Shown here one piece after another: positions 12,896 to 27,292 of a DNA stretch of 64,000 bases. The position numbers and the translations under genes were made by a program. The notes beneath the pieces are model-generated. The model did no database searches and was not told the origin of the DNA. It saw nothing but the letters and a program-made list of their open reading frames with translations. Each line of letters starts with the position of its first letter. The stretch's first letter is position 1. The DNA is from Aphis gossypii (taxonomy: Eukaryota; Arthropoda; Insecta; Hemiptera; Aphididae), in NCBI RefSeq assembly GCF_020184175.1, contig NC_065531.1:13599213-13663212 (forward strand), given 5' to 3'.

Positions 12896-13979
12896 CAGAG
12901 AAAAATTGTTTGAAAAGTATAGTAAATTTCATGCTACACAATTTTACTTTCAATTATGTAAAAAAAAAATGTGTTTTTAAAACAAAAAAAGTTGACTGAC
13001 AAAATATAGTGTAATATATTTAGATATTGAGTTTAGCGAATTTTTCTGATATATATATATATATATTTATATCCTTTCTTTATATATTCTGTCCAAAGAG
13101 CTAAAGTGTCATGGTCTGACGAAAATCGGTTCTTTTACTCATCCTTGTGTAACACCTAATAATCGAGACCAATGTAGCTATTTACTACGGCAGGATAGTT
13201 TAAAGATAGATGACATCTCTCGCAGACTAGAGTATTATTTCGTATTTACATATGTACATAATATATTAAAATAAAAATACCCATCATACATAGCCATGAT
13301 AACAGTTTTTTTTTTATAAACTGTATGAACTCATTACTAAATGGTTTTATAATATTCAGCAAAATATTTATGTAGATAGGTACTCTAGTAATAAACTATA
13401 GGGAATATGAAATAGGTAAATAACTAATTATATTTCGGAATAATTCATATGGTGTGCCCAGGAGACAAATCCTGTATTTTCAGTAGGTCCTTGGAAGACC
13501 ATCCTTTCTTCGGGAGTTTCATTGAAGGGAATAAGGGAACTTGTTGATAAAAATTAAACTTATGTTTTCATATTTACCAACAAACTTTTCTAACGTGGTA
13601 CACCGTTGTCAACGATTATTATATAGAGGTAAGTACACATATTTATTTATAATTTGTATTAGGCGGTCAATAACGGTTATAATAATTATACATACATCGA
13701 CTTTCAAAATGATTATTTTAGTGTATTATTTTTCGGCATAGTTATACACAATACACACAATTCTCGCGATTTATTGGCTTGGTGGTGGGTGTATATATAT
13801 TAGTGTCTAGAATTCTAGATAGTCGTATTTCGACTCGTCTTGCAGCTACAGCAACGGATGCGATGGCTATAAATTCGGTTCCGACGCAACGTAATGTACG
13901 AACTATTTATACATATATATGTAAACGTGTATGTATATCTATATTGTATATAATACTACATGTACATTGTACATAATAT
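12896..13979. other. AT-rich noncoding stretch
   Basis: Contains a TA tract (about 13049-13066) and a slightly GC-richer patch near 13085-13215. Two open frames of about 65 codons (13541 and 13779) start without supporting signals; the second runs into the island that follows. I see no gene. Confidence 0.5.
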
Positions 13980-14268
13980 ATATAACGTACTCAGCATACT
14001 CAGCAGCAGTAACACGTAGTCCGTGACGTGTGAAGAAGGTCTCGCGGTATTAGCGTCATCAGCGTAGCGTCCGTACAACGAAATATATATTACGCTCTGT
14101 TATATATTATATATAATATATATGCATCGATCGTTTGTGCGCATGTGACGTCAACGACGGCGATAAATATCCGGCGAAATTAAACCACTACCGCCGTGCA
14201 GCAAAACGATCGAATGGCGATGACATTTATTTTATTAGAAAACGGCATTTTTCCATTCATCCGCACGC
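13980..14268 (+). promoter_or_regulatory. Candidate promoter and first exon with GTAAGT donor
   Basis: This island is CpG-rich against an AT-rich background. It carries a TATATAA-type run (about 14104-14122), a full CRE octamer (14146-14153), and many CG dinucleotides from 14010 to 14270. At 14268/14269 there is a strong splice donor, CACGC|GTAAGT. An ATG at 14214 opens 18 codons (MAMTFILLENGIFPFIRT) plus one base before the donor, and an in-frame TAA follows in the intron. Either this is a short first coding exon (phase 1) or a 5' UTR with an upstream ORF. The downstream exons were not found. Confidence 0.4.
14146..14153. promoter_or_regulatory. CRE octamer TGACGTCA
   Basis: A perfect CREB/ATF consensus palindrome inside the CpG-rich island, 116 bases before the putative splice donor. 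This is a typical proximal-promoter position. It supports, but does not prove, a promoter here. Confidence 0.4.
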
Positions 14269-16987
14269 GTAAGTAATAAACTACCAACGATTTCGTTAAA
14301 CGTATACTTATGATTTTTTTTATGAAAGTAGAAAATATTTACAATCTGTAATACATTATTATGTATATCGGTATATTATATTTGTACATTTGTATTTTTT
14401 TGTTATTGAATTATTTTTTTCACCGTATTAAAGAATATTATTATTAGTACAATTAGCTAATGTGTCGTTCAAATAATTATTTCAAAAATTGGTACACGAA
14501 TCAAGGACGAAGGTAGCGTATCATTCAGTGACTTTAAATGGAATTATTGGTTTGATTTCAATTTGATTTTTTTTTTAATCACATCGTAAATAGATTACGT
14601 GACAAATTTATTTCTAGATGAGGATGATTGACTGATTATGTGTAAGAAGCAAGATAGGAAACATGAGGGTTTGAGCAACTGTAGAGATTTATGAAATTGT
14701 TTATAGTAGTGGGATGTGAGTGTATGGGTAATGTTTGATTGTTAAGACATAGTTTAGCGTGTGGTTATTAACATAATATACCAGGAAACGTTACCTATGA
14801 ATAGAAGGTGTTTGTATTTGAATTATTGGAATAATTTTAAGTTATTGAAAGACGAATTAATTATTTTATAAATTAGGATTTTGCTTACTAGAGAGATCTT
14901 TTAATGAAATAGCTGCCTTAGTTTATGTTGTCTTAGGTTTAAATATATTCTCTTAAATTTTACGCGATTAACCAATAACCCAATTGATCTGTTATCAAAA
15001 TGAACTTCTAAATATTTGACCAATTTGTTTATTAAGATTGTTTTGTAATTTAAAATACATTGGTGGGAAGGATTATTATTTAGACAATGTATATAAGTAA
15101 TATAACTTATAAGTGAATTTATTTTTGTTTATTTTTATTTGTTATTCGCACTTTGATATATACTATCATTGTCTATGTAGTATGTATACAGTGAAAAATA
15201 GTTAATCCAATATTAAACTAATATAATTTAGTTGATTTTACTATAGTTTGTTTTTTTTGTGTCTATAGCACCATCAGTAGTTGAAAATATGCTTTGATTT
15301 CAAAAAAATTTGAGGGTGGTTTTGGATAGAAAATTAGATCTAGTTTGTACTTTAAATAAGTTAAAATTAAAAATACTCAGTAATCTTCAAAATAATTAGA
15401 TGTAACAAAAAATTTAAGAGCAAAGCTTTTTTACCCAAATTAAGTTTCAGATTTTTTGTAACTTAAAACGAATCACCTAAAAAAATCAGAATAATCCAAT
15501 GAGACCTATTAATTTGTCTATTTAACTCTCAGCCTTCATTGTTATTGTGATATAGTTACCTAGTTACGTCTCATTTTTACTGAACCCATGTTCTATATCT
15601 GCTACTGCATTTTGAGCCAAGATCGTATTTAACTCAAATAAATAAATAAACCAGCTGAATTATAATCAAATATTTTGTGATGTGAAGTAACGAAGATCGA
15701 AAAAATATTGTTTTGTTTGCAGAGTCGAAATAAAGACTATCTACGATACTGTTTTCAAATCTACAATTTATCTTTTTATTTACTGAAACTTAGCTCAATC
15801 TACTGAAATATAAAATCTCTATAATTTGATTACCAATACCATACAATATAAACTATCGTTTTCGAAGTATAAATCGATCCACCTGACACGTCGTTTTTAC
15901 TAAGATCGTTTTTTCAAATCATGCAATGATTTATCGTTGAATTTAAGTAGAAATTATTCATTAATAGTGATGATAGTAGTGCATTCGAATCAAAATACTA
16001 AGCTTAGTTCACTGGTTTTTTAAAAATATTTTTTAAATACTATCTTTCGTTATATTTTAAACAATATCGCGTGGTTTATAAATATAATTTATAATTTCTA
16101 TAATCTATAATTAAGGTAGACATCTTATATTTCAAAAACAATTAAGTTAAATATTTTAATTACATAACTGAATTACTAAAAAGTAAAAATTTCTAAAAAT
16201 ATAATTTTTACTATTTATCAGCGTTTTAATATTTTAATTTTCACATTTCATTAATGAAAATATAAAATTTAGTATCTTATTTTAAAGGACGATATTTTTT
16301 GGTGTACTTCGATACATAAAAGAAGAACAAATGGGTACAGATTTGCTTTATAGTATATAATATCGAGTGTGTCAATGAGGAACATTGTATTAAATTTTCA
16401 AACTTAATTTATAAAAATGGAAGATTTTATAATTATTTTGTAATTTTGAAAAATTCAAAATTGAACTTAAAATGTATAGTTGTAGACGCGTATATCCGTA
16501 CGTGTGTATATAAAGGATATATTATACTTTGTCTAACGTATGGTAACTAACCTAACCCAAGTAGGGACGTAGGTAGGTGTTGGAATTCACCAACAAACAA
16601 CCATGAAATAAAATGTTTTAGTAATGGACTGTATTCTTTAAATATATATGTATGCATAATAGACAAATTACGATAGTTCTTAACGGGTCGACCCACTCTA
16701 TATATTCTTAAAAGCTAATACAGTTAATTATTTAACATCGTAATAAGGCATTTAATGTAAAACAAATAATATGTGAATCTAACCTGATCCGAAGTAGAAA
16801 AAAACGCGCCAATTTGAATCAACGTTTAGTATATGAGTTGTACACAGCATGTATAAGATGATAATATGAATCCACAAACACGTCGAATTATAACACACCG
16901 CTTGTAATAAAATAAATCCGAACTAAATTAAACTATTACTCACCGTATTTAATAATAATGTATAATACAATCCGTTAATTGCATAAT
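14269..16987. other. AT-rich noncoding stretch
   Basis: If the donor at 14268/14269 is real, this is the start of an intron on the plus strand. Otherwise it is intergenic. Slightly less AT-rich text at 14590-14820 has no open frame of note. I see no gene. Confidence 0.5.
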
Positions 16988-17134
16988 ATGGCGTCGGAAT
17001 ACTCGGAACGACAAAAACTACGCGTCGACAACAACACCGATCGGCTGACTGATGGCAAAGAATATGCACTGGAGAGTGGTAGAGGCACTACCGTGTTATC
17101 GATACCACGGTCGATCTTATCGGTGACCAATTAA
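16988..17134 (+). CDS. Candidate small ORF, 48 aa, in a GC-rich island
   Basis: An ATG frame of 48 residues, beginning MASEYSERQKLRVDNNTDRL and ending with SIPRSILSVTN, then TAA. It is about half G+C in a region of roughly one quarter, and third positions are mostly G or C. It is hydrophilic, with no signal peptide, cysteine or membrane segment. I do not recognise it. ATGGCG at the start also matches a YY1/Pho core. On the minus strand the same island has an initiator-like TCAGTC, so it could instead be a promoter or 5' UTR for a minus-strand gene. No clear flanking splice sites were seen. Confidence 0.3.
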   Translation: MASEYSERQKLRVDNNTDRLTDGKEYALESGRGTTVLSIPRSILSVTN

Positions 17135-20100
17135 ATTATAATAATTAATTGATAACATATTTGATAACAGCAATAGTATTAAATAATAATATATATCGTA
17201 TAGTATACCTATTATACATAAAAAGATAAAGATAAATTTACTGATATGAAATCTTGTGTTGATCTTTCAATAATTTTGACATAGTGAATAATATTTTAAA
17301 TTGTCATTTATAGACAACAGATTTAAAATATTATCTATGAATAGTTCCAACCGTGTCAAAATATTTAGATAATTATTTCATGTGTAAAAAATGATAACAT
17401 AAGAATTCGGTGAAAATCCAAGTATTTGCAGTTATTTCGGTTATTCATATTTGAATTTCAACAAAATACAAAAAGCCGTTTGAGAAGAATGAATTATTTT
17501 ACAATTGAATGTGAACTATCGTACACATTTGAACTTTAAACGGTATTAAAATAAGTGATTTTCTGGTTAACTTTTTATTTTTGCTATAAGTAGAAAAATT
17601 AATGATAGATCATGACGTATTCAATTTTCTAAATTTAGATTTAGAAAAACATTTTTTCAAGAATTTCTAACTATAAAATAATTTGAAAATTGTCGATATT
17701 TTTTGCAATGTGTTAAAATTGATCTTTTACAAAAAGATATAAGATATTGTGACTAGGTATTTATTTTCAAAATGTTTTAATTAGCATATGAACAACTTAC
17801 GAGCATTATTTATTAAACTGTTAAGTATTTTTACCCAGTAAATAATTTTTTATCAAAATTAAAAACAAAAAAAACTCAAAAAGTATCAAAATATTTAGAA
17901 AATGAGAAAATGTTATTGTGTAAATTTAATACGTAATCATTTAAATATTTGGTTCAAATAAGACGAGGTATGTATAGTTATTTGTTTTAGTGTTTCGCCA
18001 ATAAACAAAATTGATTTTGTCTAATACTGTTTTTGCGTATAAATTCTAGTTTTTCCTTGATTTTAAGTTTTGTTTATTTTTTTTCCAAAAGTACCAACTT
18101 TTTTGCTATCAGAAACCACTTCAAAATTTTTCATGTTTCTAAATTGTTTCAAAGTTTTAATAGTGAAAGTACAAAACAACATTTTTATTCAAATTGCCGA
18201 AAATCATACAACTAACAATAAAGGATGTCAAATATACAAAAATATCTTAAAACGTACTAAACCTAAAGCCTATAAAATCAAAAATCATTCACTTCATCAT
18301 TAGAAATACCAAACACGCCTCAGAACAACGATTTTCCCAGCTTAGACTTAAATCAAAAACCACCATACCCTTCAATTACAGACTGTAATTGTGTTCTACC
18401 ATCAGTCGACCAACCATTAAAATTATCATAAGATTGTTCAACAAACTCAAGTCTACGCTACACTAAACTCCTTTCCACTTATTGTAACATTTATTATAAA
18501 TGGAATCATTCAATAACCACTCACTATTAACAATATACTAATTTTAGTTTATCACGTTTTCACACTCTCAAAATATTATTACCTTATATTATATCATTAT
18601 CATACAACTAATAATTGTTAAGCTTTAATGTAATATTATTGATAACATTTAATATTTAGGTATGCACATTTGTAACAATATTCTGACACAATTAAGTATA
18701 ATTAATAATAGTAAAAAAAAAATATTTTATTAAATCAGTGGCAAACTTCTTCATCCATTGTTCATAAATATTATACATAAAAAATAAATTCATTTTAAAG
18801 CTTCTGTTGTGTACTATTATGTTATTAAAATCTATCTGGACTTCAATGTTTTGAAAAAAGAAGAGAAATTACAATATCACTATACAAAATATTCAAAAAT
18901 TGACTCCAAAATCATGCAAATTTGCTGTTCATGGATTTGACATCCAATATATCTTCCTTAGTAGTCCAAATCATAACAATTTGTGTAGAAGTATTTTATA
19001 ATTAAATAATGTAATTTTTATAACAATAAATAATTACTTAAATTAAGTGATTTAAATGTATTTACAATCGTCCATGTAATTCTTTATTCCACCTTTTATA
19101 CATTTTACTTCACGTAATAATTAACACGGCGCGATATATAGGCAAAAGAGGTACACTGTTACACGAGAATGCTCCGTTGAAGAATAATTATTATTTATTA
19201 CATTCCAAAATGTCCCGATTTTTGATACGAGTTATTTTATTATTTAATATTATGAGATGAGTTATTTTAATTTTACGACTTAAAATAAAAAATTGATTAG
19301 AGTTTTTCTTAGAAACGCGACTCCCAATCTGAACAAATGTTCAACTTGCCCTATGTCCTTCGCCAACCACGCAATATATTATTTTTATACGTCGTAATTA
19401 ATAATGCTAAACTACTATGTAATAAGCGTTCAAGTCTCGTTTTACGTTCTCTATTTATCGTTGTCGCGATCGTTATTTTGTAAAATCATAATCATATTAA
19501 TTATTGCGTCCCACACTTCATCATCTCATATTAATCATAATTACTTTTACTGTTCGTCGTGTTTTTTTATTCTTCCTCCAAATCGATTAGTAAATATTAT
19601 AACAATATATCACTATAATATTATTATACTTAAAAATATAGCAAACGTTTTAATTTATAATGGTTTGCAATTATTTATTGAACTGGAGATAATCCAAGAT
19701 TAGGACGAAAGTTTGAAATATTTTCCACGCCGTTCGGTCGTTATTAACAACTGTCTTCTAATCGTATTCATTAGTGATAATTACATTTACGAGTATACTT
19801 AATATTTATAGTATGTATTTAGCGACCGTATGTATTATCTTTAGCTTTGATGTCATGTGTAATCTATATAATTATATTGTTTATTTGTATCGATTTTGTA
19901 CGCGATTAATTTTAGCGGTGTTTAAGATAATTTTCCACCGTAATTTTCTACAAGCTCAAATCGTACATGCGCATTATATAGGTACCTAATCGTGTTAACT
20001 AATTAACTCAAAGTTTTTGAACAAAAATCCATATTTTGAATTAGAATCACTTTAAACTTTGCAATGGGTCGCTGTAATCTACAAATGTTAGTTTCCTGTT

Positions 20101-23100
20101 TTTGAGTTAACTGATTCATTTACCAAAATTAATATGCGAGTGGATGTAAAAATAATAAGTAATAGTTTCTTGTGTAATTCTCATGAAAATAGTACACGAT
20201 TATGGGTCATCCTAATATATATTTAAAATATTTATATATACACATAGTAATTATTTACGCTATCAAATCGTTTTCATATTGTAATATTATTCTGAATGTA
20301 AAAAAAAAAACGGTCTTCCATAATATTATCATATTTGAACTTAGTATGGATACATTATTTCTACGCTCTATTATATCAGTATACAACGATAATACTAGAA
20401 CAATATTTTACTCAAAATAAGTACCTAATATATCATTATCATGTGATGATGTGAAGTGTAGGCTGCGGGAGTCATTCCTTTTTAACGTATAAAATATAAT
20501 GTTTATAGTATGTAATATTTATATAATATGTAATTTTGTAAAAATACATATATCTATCTGGCACGGTTACGAATTCTATGATTTGACTATACACGATAAT
20601 AATATAATGACATTTGAAAAATTCAACGGACATTTTGTACGATAATAATAATATACCTAATGTGTATAAATATTATAATTAGTTACTACAATATATTTTA
20701 ATATATTGTGAAGTGCATTTATTTTAATTATTTTGTTTTTGTGATGTATTTCGAGAATATACATTGAGTGTTTTCTAAAATATAGTACATTTTTTATATG
20801 CGATAAGTGTTAAAAACTCATATATTTAGCTCATGTATTTATTTTTTATTTAATTTAATTTTTATGAAGATAATGGACCCCACTGAATATATTATATAAG
20901 TATATACTAAATAAATACGTTGTTGCATTTTCGCAAGTTCATTTGAAATTATTTTGATTTTAGTTTTGTTTGTTCTAGAAGTCTCGAGAGTGTTGACAAT
21001 TTATTACAGCTAACAATCAAATAGCCTAGATTCATTGCAGGTTCGACTTTTGAATTTCGATATGTCATGGTGTAAAATATATCCGTCTACTGTTCAATTA
21101 CAGCATACCAAACACGTAAATTATGTGCGGATTATGAATTATTAATGTGCACATGCGATGGGTCGAGTCGTAAAATTCATTTAGAGACTATATTATTTTT
21201 ATTATTAACACCGGATTAAACCCCACGCATATACGTACATTACATATTATGCAAGGAACAACAAGTATTAATAGAAAAACCTTATTTTTTCCAAAAGTAT
21301 TATATAGAGTTATATAATATTATTAAATATTTAATTGTAATTGAATAACCTGTGATATTTTATACGTAAAATATGTAAAGCGTCGCGATAAGAAAATATA
21401 TTATATTATTTTAATTTATAATACAATAATATTGAAATATTTTGTTATTATGTAGAAGGTTTAGTGACGCGTCTAAAAATGTTATTATATTACTATAGGA
21501 AGTTTGATTCAATCGGTTTATTTGATATTATATTATTGGTGTTAATCCGTTTGTTTTAACTATATAATATGCAGAAAAATTGGCTACAGAAATAAAATGT
21601 GTAATACATCAATTAATCTTAAATTTAGAACCAAATGTTTAATGTTAAATTAACTTAAAAAAAATGTTGTCATAAAATGATGAGTTGTTATTTAATAACA
21701 CACGTTTTATGAATTATGTGCGACTTGAAAGTTTTAAGAATTTCACAAAATGTATGTATTAATCAATTAATGCTTCTTAGTTTCCTTGAAAATGAATTTC
21801 AATACAAGTGCATTAGGTAGAATCGTGTTCATATTGCAGTTAATACTAAATACTAAATACTTTATAGATTTAATTGTATAAGCTGTACAAACATTTTAAT
21901 CATGTTTATGTACCATGTATCTATATTGCTATATAATGTTATATATGTTTATTAATTTTGCTTGGCAACCTTAACTTTATTGTTCATTTATAAAACCCCG
22001 TCAAAGATTGTTATTGTTATATATTTTATAGTTGTTGCATTTTGAGATTGCTATCGTCCTTACCTTATTTATATTGTTTGTTCAGTGATTTGAATGTCCA
22101 TCTTAATAACGATGAATACTCTTCAAACAAATAACGAAGATAATGGTTGTTGTCAAACTGTGATTTGTTGTGAATTTGGACTTTTAACATCTCGTACACG
22201 AAAATTAGTTTATAAGGAAACATATTTAGTGGAAGTCAAAAAAACATCCTAGATTTTTTAAGTATCGAATGACTCAATTTTTAGTTTTGTATATTAAGTA
22301 TGTACGTACAATGAAACATTATAATATAGCTGGCAAATAATATGTAAATAATACATGACAAATGGATAAATTTAAATTTACTCAAACTGTTTTTCAGATT
22401 GTACAATACGATTATAATATTAAATGGTGCATTATTTATAATCATATCTAGCGATACAAACAATAGTATAAATACGACATCAATTGCCAATTGGATTAAA
22501 AGCAATTGTTTTCAACCCAATAAACAATTTTATACTTATTGTATCAAGTATTTTTTTACGATGGACGAATGACCCAATAACAGGATGTAGACTGAGATAA
22601 ATATATATATTTATTATATACATATATTATTTCTGCTTTTATGTTACAAGCCATAGTTATTTTGGTGTAATGAAAATGAGAGAATAGCCACTAGAAAAAA
22701 ACAGTTTTCTAGACATATTGTATTATAGGTAATAGTTCATTAAGTTTTCAGTGTAATAATAAACTACTATCACTATAATAAGTGGTAATTTATAAAATAA
22801 GAATTTAAATATTTGCTATACCATACATAAAAAATAAAAATTAATTAAATTAAAAAAAAAATTAAAACTTTTATCACTATGATAAATAGGTTGTGTGTAT
22901 TTTGTTTTTATGTCTACTTAAAAATAAAATGTAAAATTCTAAAAACTAAAATCAACTGTAGTATGGCACATAGATGAGTTATCATCACGTTTTACAGTTT
23001 TTCCAACATTTTTTTCTTATTATCAACTAAAACTATAAAGGAGTACCTATACTAAATACTAATATATGTTTTGAAGTTAAATTATTAAGGGTGACATTAT

Positions 23101-25259
23101 ATACATATATATATATTTGTATGAAATATATTTATAAGCTGCAGAACTCTACCTAAAAAAAGTTTTTACGGTAATATAAAATGCAAGTAACGATAAAGTT
23201 ATAGTGATACATGATATGGGCGGGTTACTATAGTAGTTGTCTTAAAATTTAAAAACAATGATAAATCATTGCACTCAAAAATTGAATTATACAAAGCTTG
23301 GTTTACCCAAAACGGGTTAAGATTTTGTTAAAAACAAATGCATCCTTTCATTTTCTCATTTTAAATGTTTTCATTACAGCTTTTGCGTTCAACTAACAAT
23401 AATATATTTTGTCTAAAGATACAAAACATTGATTTTTTTCTATTCATGTGAATATTTACTAATTATGAATATGTAATAATTTATATATATACATAATTAT
23501 GATATTCGTTATTATGAATATAATGAAATTTCCAATATTAATGATTTAATTTATAATAACTATTTATGATTTTCATTTATTACAATAAAATGTAAATCAC
23601 TATTTTCGTTATCACAATTTATTGTTTTATTTAATAGATATTTATACAATAATAGGTTTGATAAAATAATTGTTATTTTGTTGAATGTACATTTTGTAAT
23701 CATCATATATTATACTTTACATGAAATCCAAATGTTTTCTTAAAAACGGCAGGTACGTCTGACATTAAATTATTCACAATAGATTTGAGAACAGACTATT
23801 ATATATACATAATTCATAAATATATAGGTAGTGGTTTTTATTTTGACAATCATTATACTAATCATTTTGAAAAATTGACTTAAATTATTGTTTGTTCAAC
23901 AATAAATCAAACGTTTTTGGGATGAAAAAAAAAATGCAAAATAAATAAATGACCATGAGGGGCAAAGAATGGAATGAGATATACGAGAATTGGAGAAATA
24001 TATAGCATTCAACATTTATAAATACAGCAGTTGTGCATATTTTGTTCGCGTCTATAATAAGGTTTTTTATACGAAAAGTCAACTCTAAAAAATTCTTTGT
24101 TCGCATTGTTTTTGAATTTAATTAAATTTACTATAATCGTTTTATTACTCATTTTCCACGATGGCCTTTTAATTGTTTTGAAAATCCTCGTTATAATACC
24201 TACACGCGTACGTTACATAATATCAATTTACGCTTTGAGAATGACCTCTCCAACCCGACCTCGATTTGTGTTTAATATACAGCGTTGAACGTAAGTACAC
24301 ATAAAAGCATTTATTAATGAACCATTATAATGATGTATTTCACTTGTATCTGTTGAGTTTTCTTTAACTACTCCGACAGTTGTAACAGAAAGCAACATTG
24401 TAAATACTTAATTTTTAAAACGCATATAATTGTAATATTCATATAGCATGAATTCAAAATAAAAATAAATAAATTTATAAATAAAAAATACCTTATTTAA
24501 GATAAATAATTAAAATAAAGTTTGAAAATATAATAGTTAATCTTTCCGTAGTTCCAGAATAATTTTCCTCTTTTAAGTAGCTGCGTAGATGCAGTTACCA
24601 TTACTGAAATCGCGATCTGCATTTAAACAATGGTCATTAATATAATTTTAATATCACAGTATCATGTTAATCAATGACTGTATGGATCTTTTAATCTAAC
24701 CCGGAAATATACTTAAGACTGCCAACAATTGAATTTTTTTTTAATAAATCAGATTTGAAAAATGTAAAATATTTTATATATTAAAAAAAAAAAACAAATT
24801 ATTCCAAAAATTGCTTTGCAATAAAACTGAATTCATGACCACAATTATTTATTTTTAAATTTGTTATATTATAAGGTATCGTAGTTAAGTTAATATAATT
24901 GATTAATGAAGCTGTATGTTTTTTGTTGTGTATAATTTATTCTTGTGTGTAACGATTTGTGTTTTTCACCTTATTTTTATTAATCATTTATTTTTTTTTG
25001 GCTAAAAAATATTTTTGCATCTTTACTCACCAAATTTTGATTTAATCCCGTGTGAATAATGTATGTATTTTCCTTACAATTTCTTTCCTCTATACCAATT
25101 CCAAAACAGCATTGAATCAAAAAAGTCTATCGGGAAATCTGATGATTTTCCAATCTATCATAAATCAACACTACATAAGTAAAGCAACACATGAGACCAA
25201 ACGTTTCTTCCAAAAAAGTTAATCATATAGGTGGTGCTCGAACGTTACTTAAACTGTGT
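17135..25259. other. AT-rich noncoding stretch
   Basis: Long AT-rich text with no supportable gene. Open frames of 60-99 codons occur (for example 19404-19703 and 24097-24288) but are A/T-driven and consist largely of Ile, Tyr, Phe, Leu and Asn. A GTAAGT word after the second (near 24291) is isolated. A local reduction in AT around 19100-19200 and 21000-21240 shows no coding structure. Confidence 0.5.
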
Positions 25260-25290
25260 ATAAATAGCGCGTGTATCACGTACATCACTG
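25260..25290 (+). promoter_or_regulatory. Candidate TATA/initiator core promoter
   Basis: TATAAATA at 25260-25267 is followed by an initiator-like TCACT at 25286-25290 whose A would be +1 (25288). The distance from the first T of the TATA box to +1 is 28 bases, the canonical spacing. The leader that follows contains a first ATG near 25359, opening only nine codons (MNKIFKSLR, then stop). The transcript would need splicing to encode more. GTAAAT after CTGCGG near 25465 is a possible donor. No downstream exon was recognised. Confidence 0.35.
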
Positions 25291-27292
25291 AAGTCAAAAA
25301 CGTTTAATTATTTATTTAATCACCAAACATTGCACTCGAAGACTCGTTTCTAACGTCTTATGAATAAAATATTCAAGTCATTGCGTTAGTTTTCATGTAT
25401 AGGTGTATCGAATAAAATCAAATAAATCCAGTGTAGTTCACCTCGTCCTGTTATTCTTATCTGCGGGTAAATATACTGTTATACATACCTGCGCTACACA
25501 CTTGAATGCTTATATGTCGTATAATATGGATGTTGCCTTTTATATGCTAGTATGGACGTGTATAATTTAGTATTTATTATTATATAACACGAGAGTAGTA
25601 TTCGAGTACGTTTAAAGGCTGCAGGTTTGTAGGTATATGTCAATTTAACATAAAATACCATTTATTTTATTATGATTCTATCGCGTTTTAATAAAGTAAT
25701 TACGAAGGTCATTATGCAGTCATTATGCAGTCGTATAGTGTTTTTCATTTTCCTGTGTAATCACTTATCAGTAGGGCTGAGATTTTATAGAATTTAAAAT
25801 TGCATAAATGTGGATTATAATATTATCTTAACATTGTTAAATATGTGCTGAAAATATGGTAGAAATATCTAAATATAACCCATATAATAATCCAATAATA
25901 TAACGCCGCGAGGTTGAAATAAAATTAATAACGGTGGAATATCGTATTTATTATATAATACATGTATATATATTCAAAGAATTAATGTTTGTCAAGATGA
26001 AAAAAATAATAAAAATGTTTTTTTTTAAAACTTTTCTTGGATTTCAGTTTTAAGTTCACGGCTTTCATCCACATTAAAAATTGAATAACTTGAGACGAGA
26101 TTGATCACAGACGAAGAGATTAATAAAGAATAAACCAGTACAAAAAAGCACAAACAAACGGTGTTAATTTTGTTCTGAAATTCCTATGTAAGTAAAATGG
26201 GCATGACGTTTTAAATTTATTGCAAATAAAAATATATTCATAAGTATACAATGAGTATACTGTAAATGTAAATAATATATTATATATATTTATACTATTT
26301 ATAAACTTAGGTATATGTGTTGATAATTTCAATTATAGTTTATGTTAGAATAAATAAAGGTCATAATACTTGCCAAATATATTCAGGTAAATAACACCAA
26401 AAAATTTTTGAAACTTTAAATTAATAAATTTAAAATATGATTCGTGAGCCGTGATTTGTGGGTAAGTTAGATTGCATGGAAAAATTCAAGTATCCTCACG
26501 GAAAAATATAAATAACTCTAAATATCACCATATATTTTCACACGGACACTAGATATTATTCTCACTGATTTCAAAAGACTGTCAAACTAGAGTATCAATT
26601 ATAACAGTTGTATTTTGAAACCTGTTTATTTTAAACCATGATGCATGGCTATGAATGCCATGATAACGCTTTATTTTTTTCAAAAGCCCTTTCAGCAGGA
26701 GTATATGGCAAAGGTTCATTATAAAGGTAAAGTATACTCTCAAAAGTTTTGCTCGTCCTCCCACATAACATATTATAATATTATAAATACATTTTCAAAA
26801 AATATATGATACAATATTATAATATACAAAGTATATTGACATATATGTGGCGATAATTTAATACTTGCCAATTTCTATTGATTTCTGTTGTTTTAATTTT
26901 GGACTTTTTATGCTCTTATTTTCAAAAAGTTATTTTACAATGATTATATTTTGGAGAATGATCGGTTTTCATTTCTTTTGCGCAAGACGTATCAATTGAT
27001 ATCTTAAATTGTTGAATTGTTTTGAAAATTGTTTCTTTGGAATAGTATTGCATCTCCGCAAGTTTTCTGATTTATGGTTAGGTCGGCTATATGAAAGTTT
27101 GGGACCACTCCTGCGCAATTATAATGATAACTCAAAAAATTCGAAGAAAAACTATATAAAGTATAATACCTTTATATTATATACAATTTTCACGTATTTT
27201 TTGTTACTCGTAGGATCCAAAAAATAAATAAAATTGAATATAAGTATTAATCTATTTAGTTTAATGTATATACTATTTTTGTAATTCTATTG
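25291..27292. other. AT-rich stretch downstream of candidate promoter
   Basis: A tandem duplication of CATTATGCAGT occurs near 25710-25732. Otherwise it is AT-rich, with only chance-level open frames (for example minus-strand 26120-26332 and 26582-26764). No gene is supported. Confidence 0.5.

Noticed and set aside
19404..19703. 99-codon plus-strand frame
   Set aside because: Low-complexity Ile/Asn/Tyr/Ser translation with A/T-ending codons and no gene signals.
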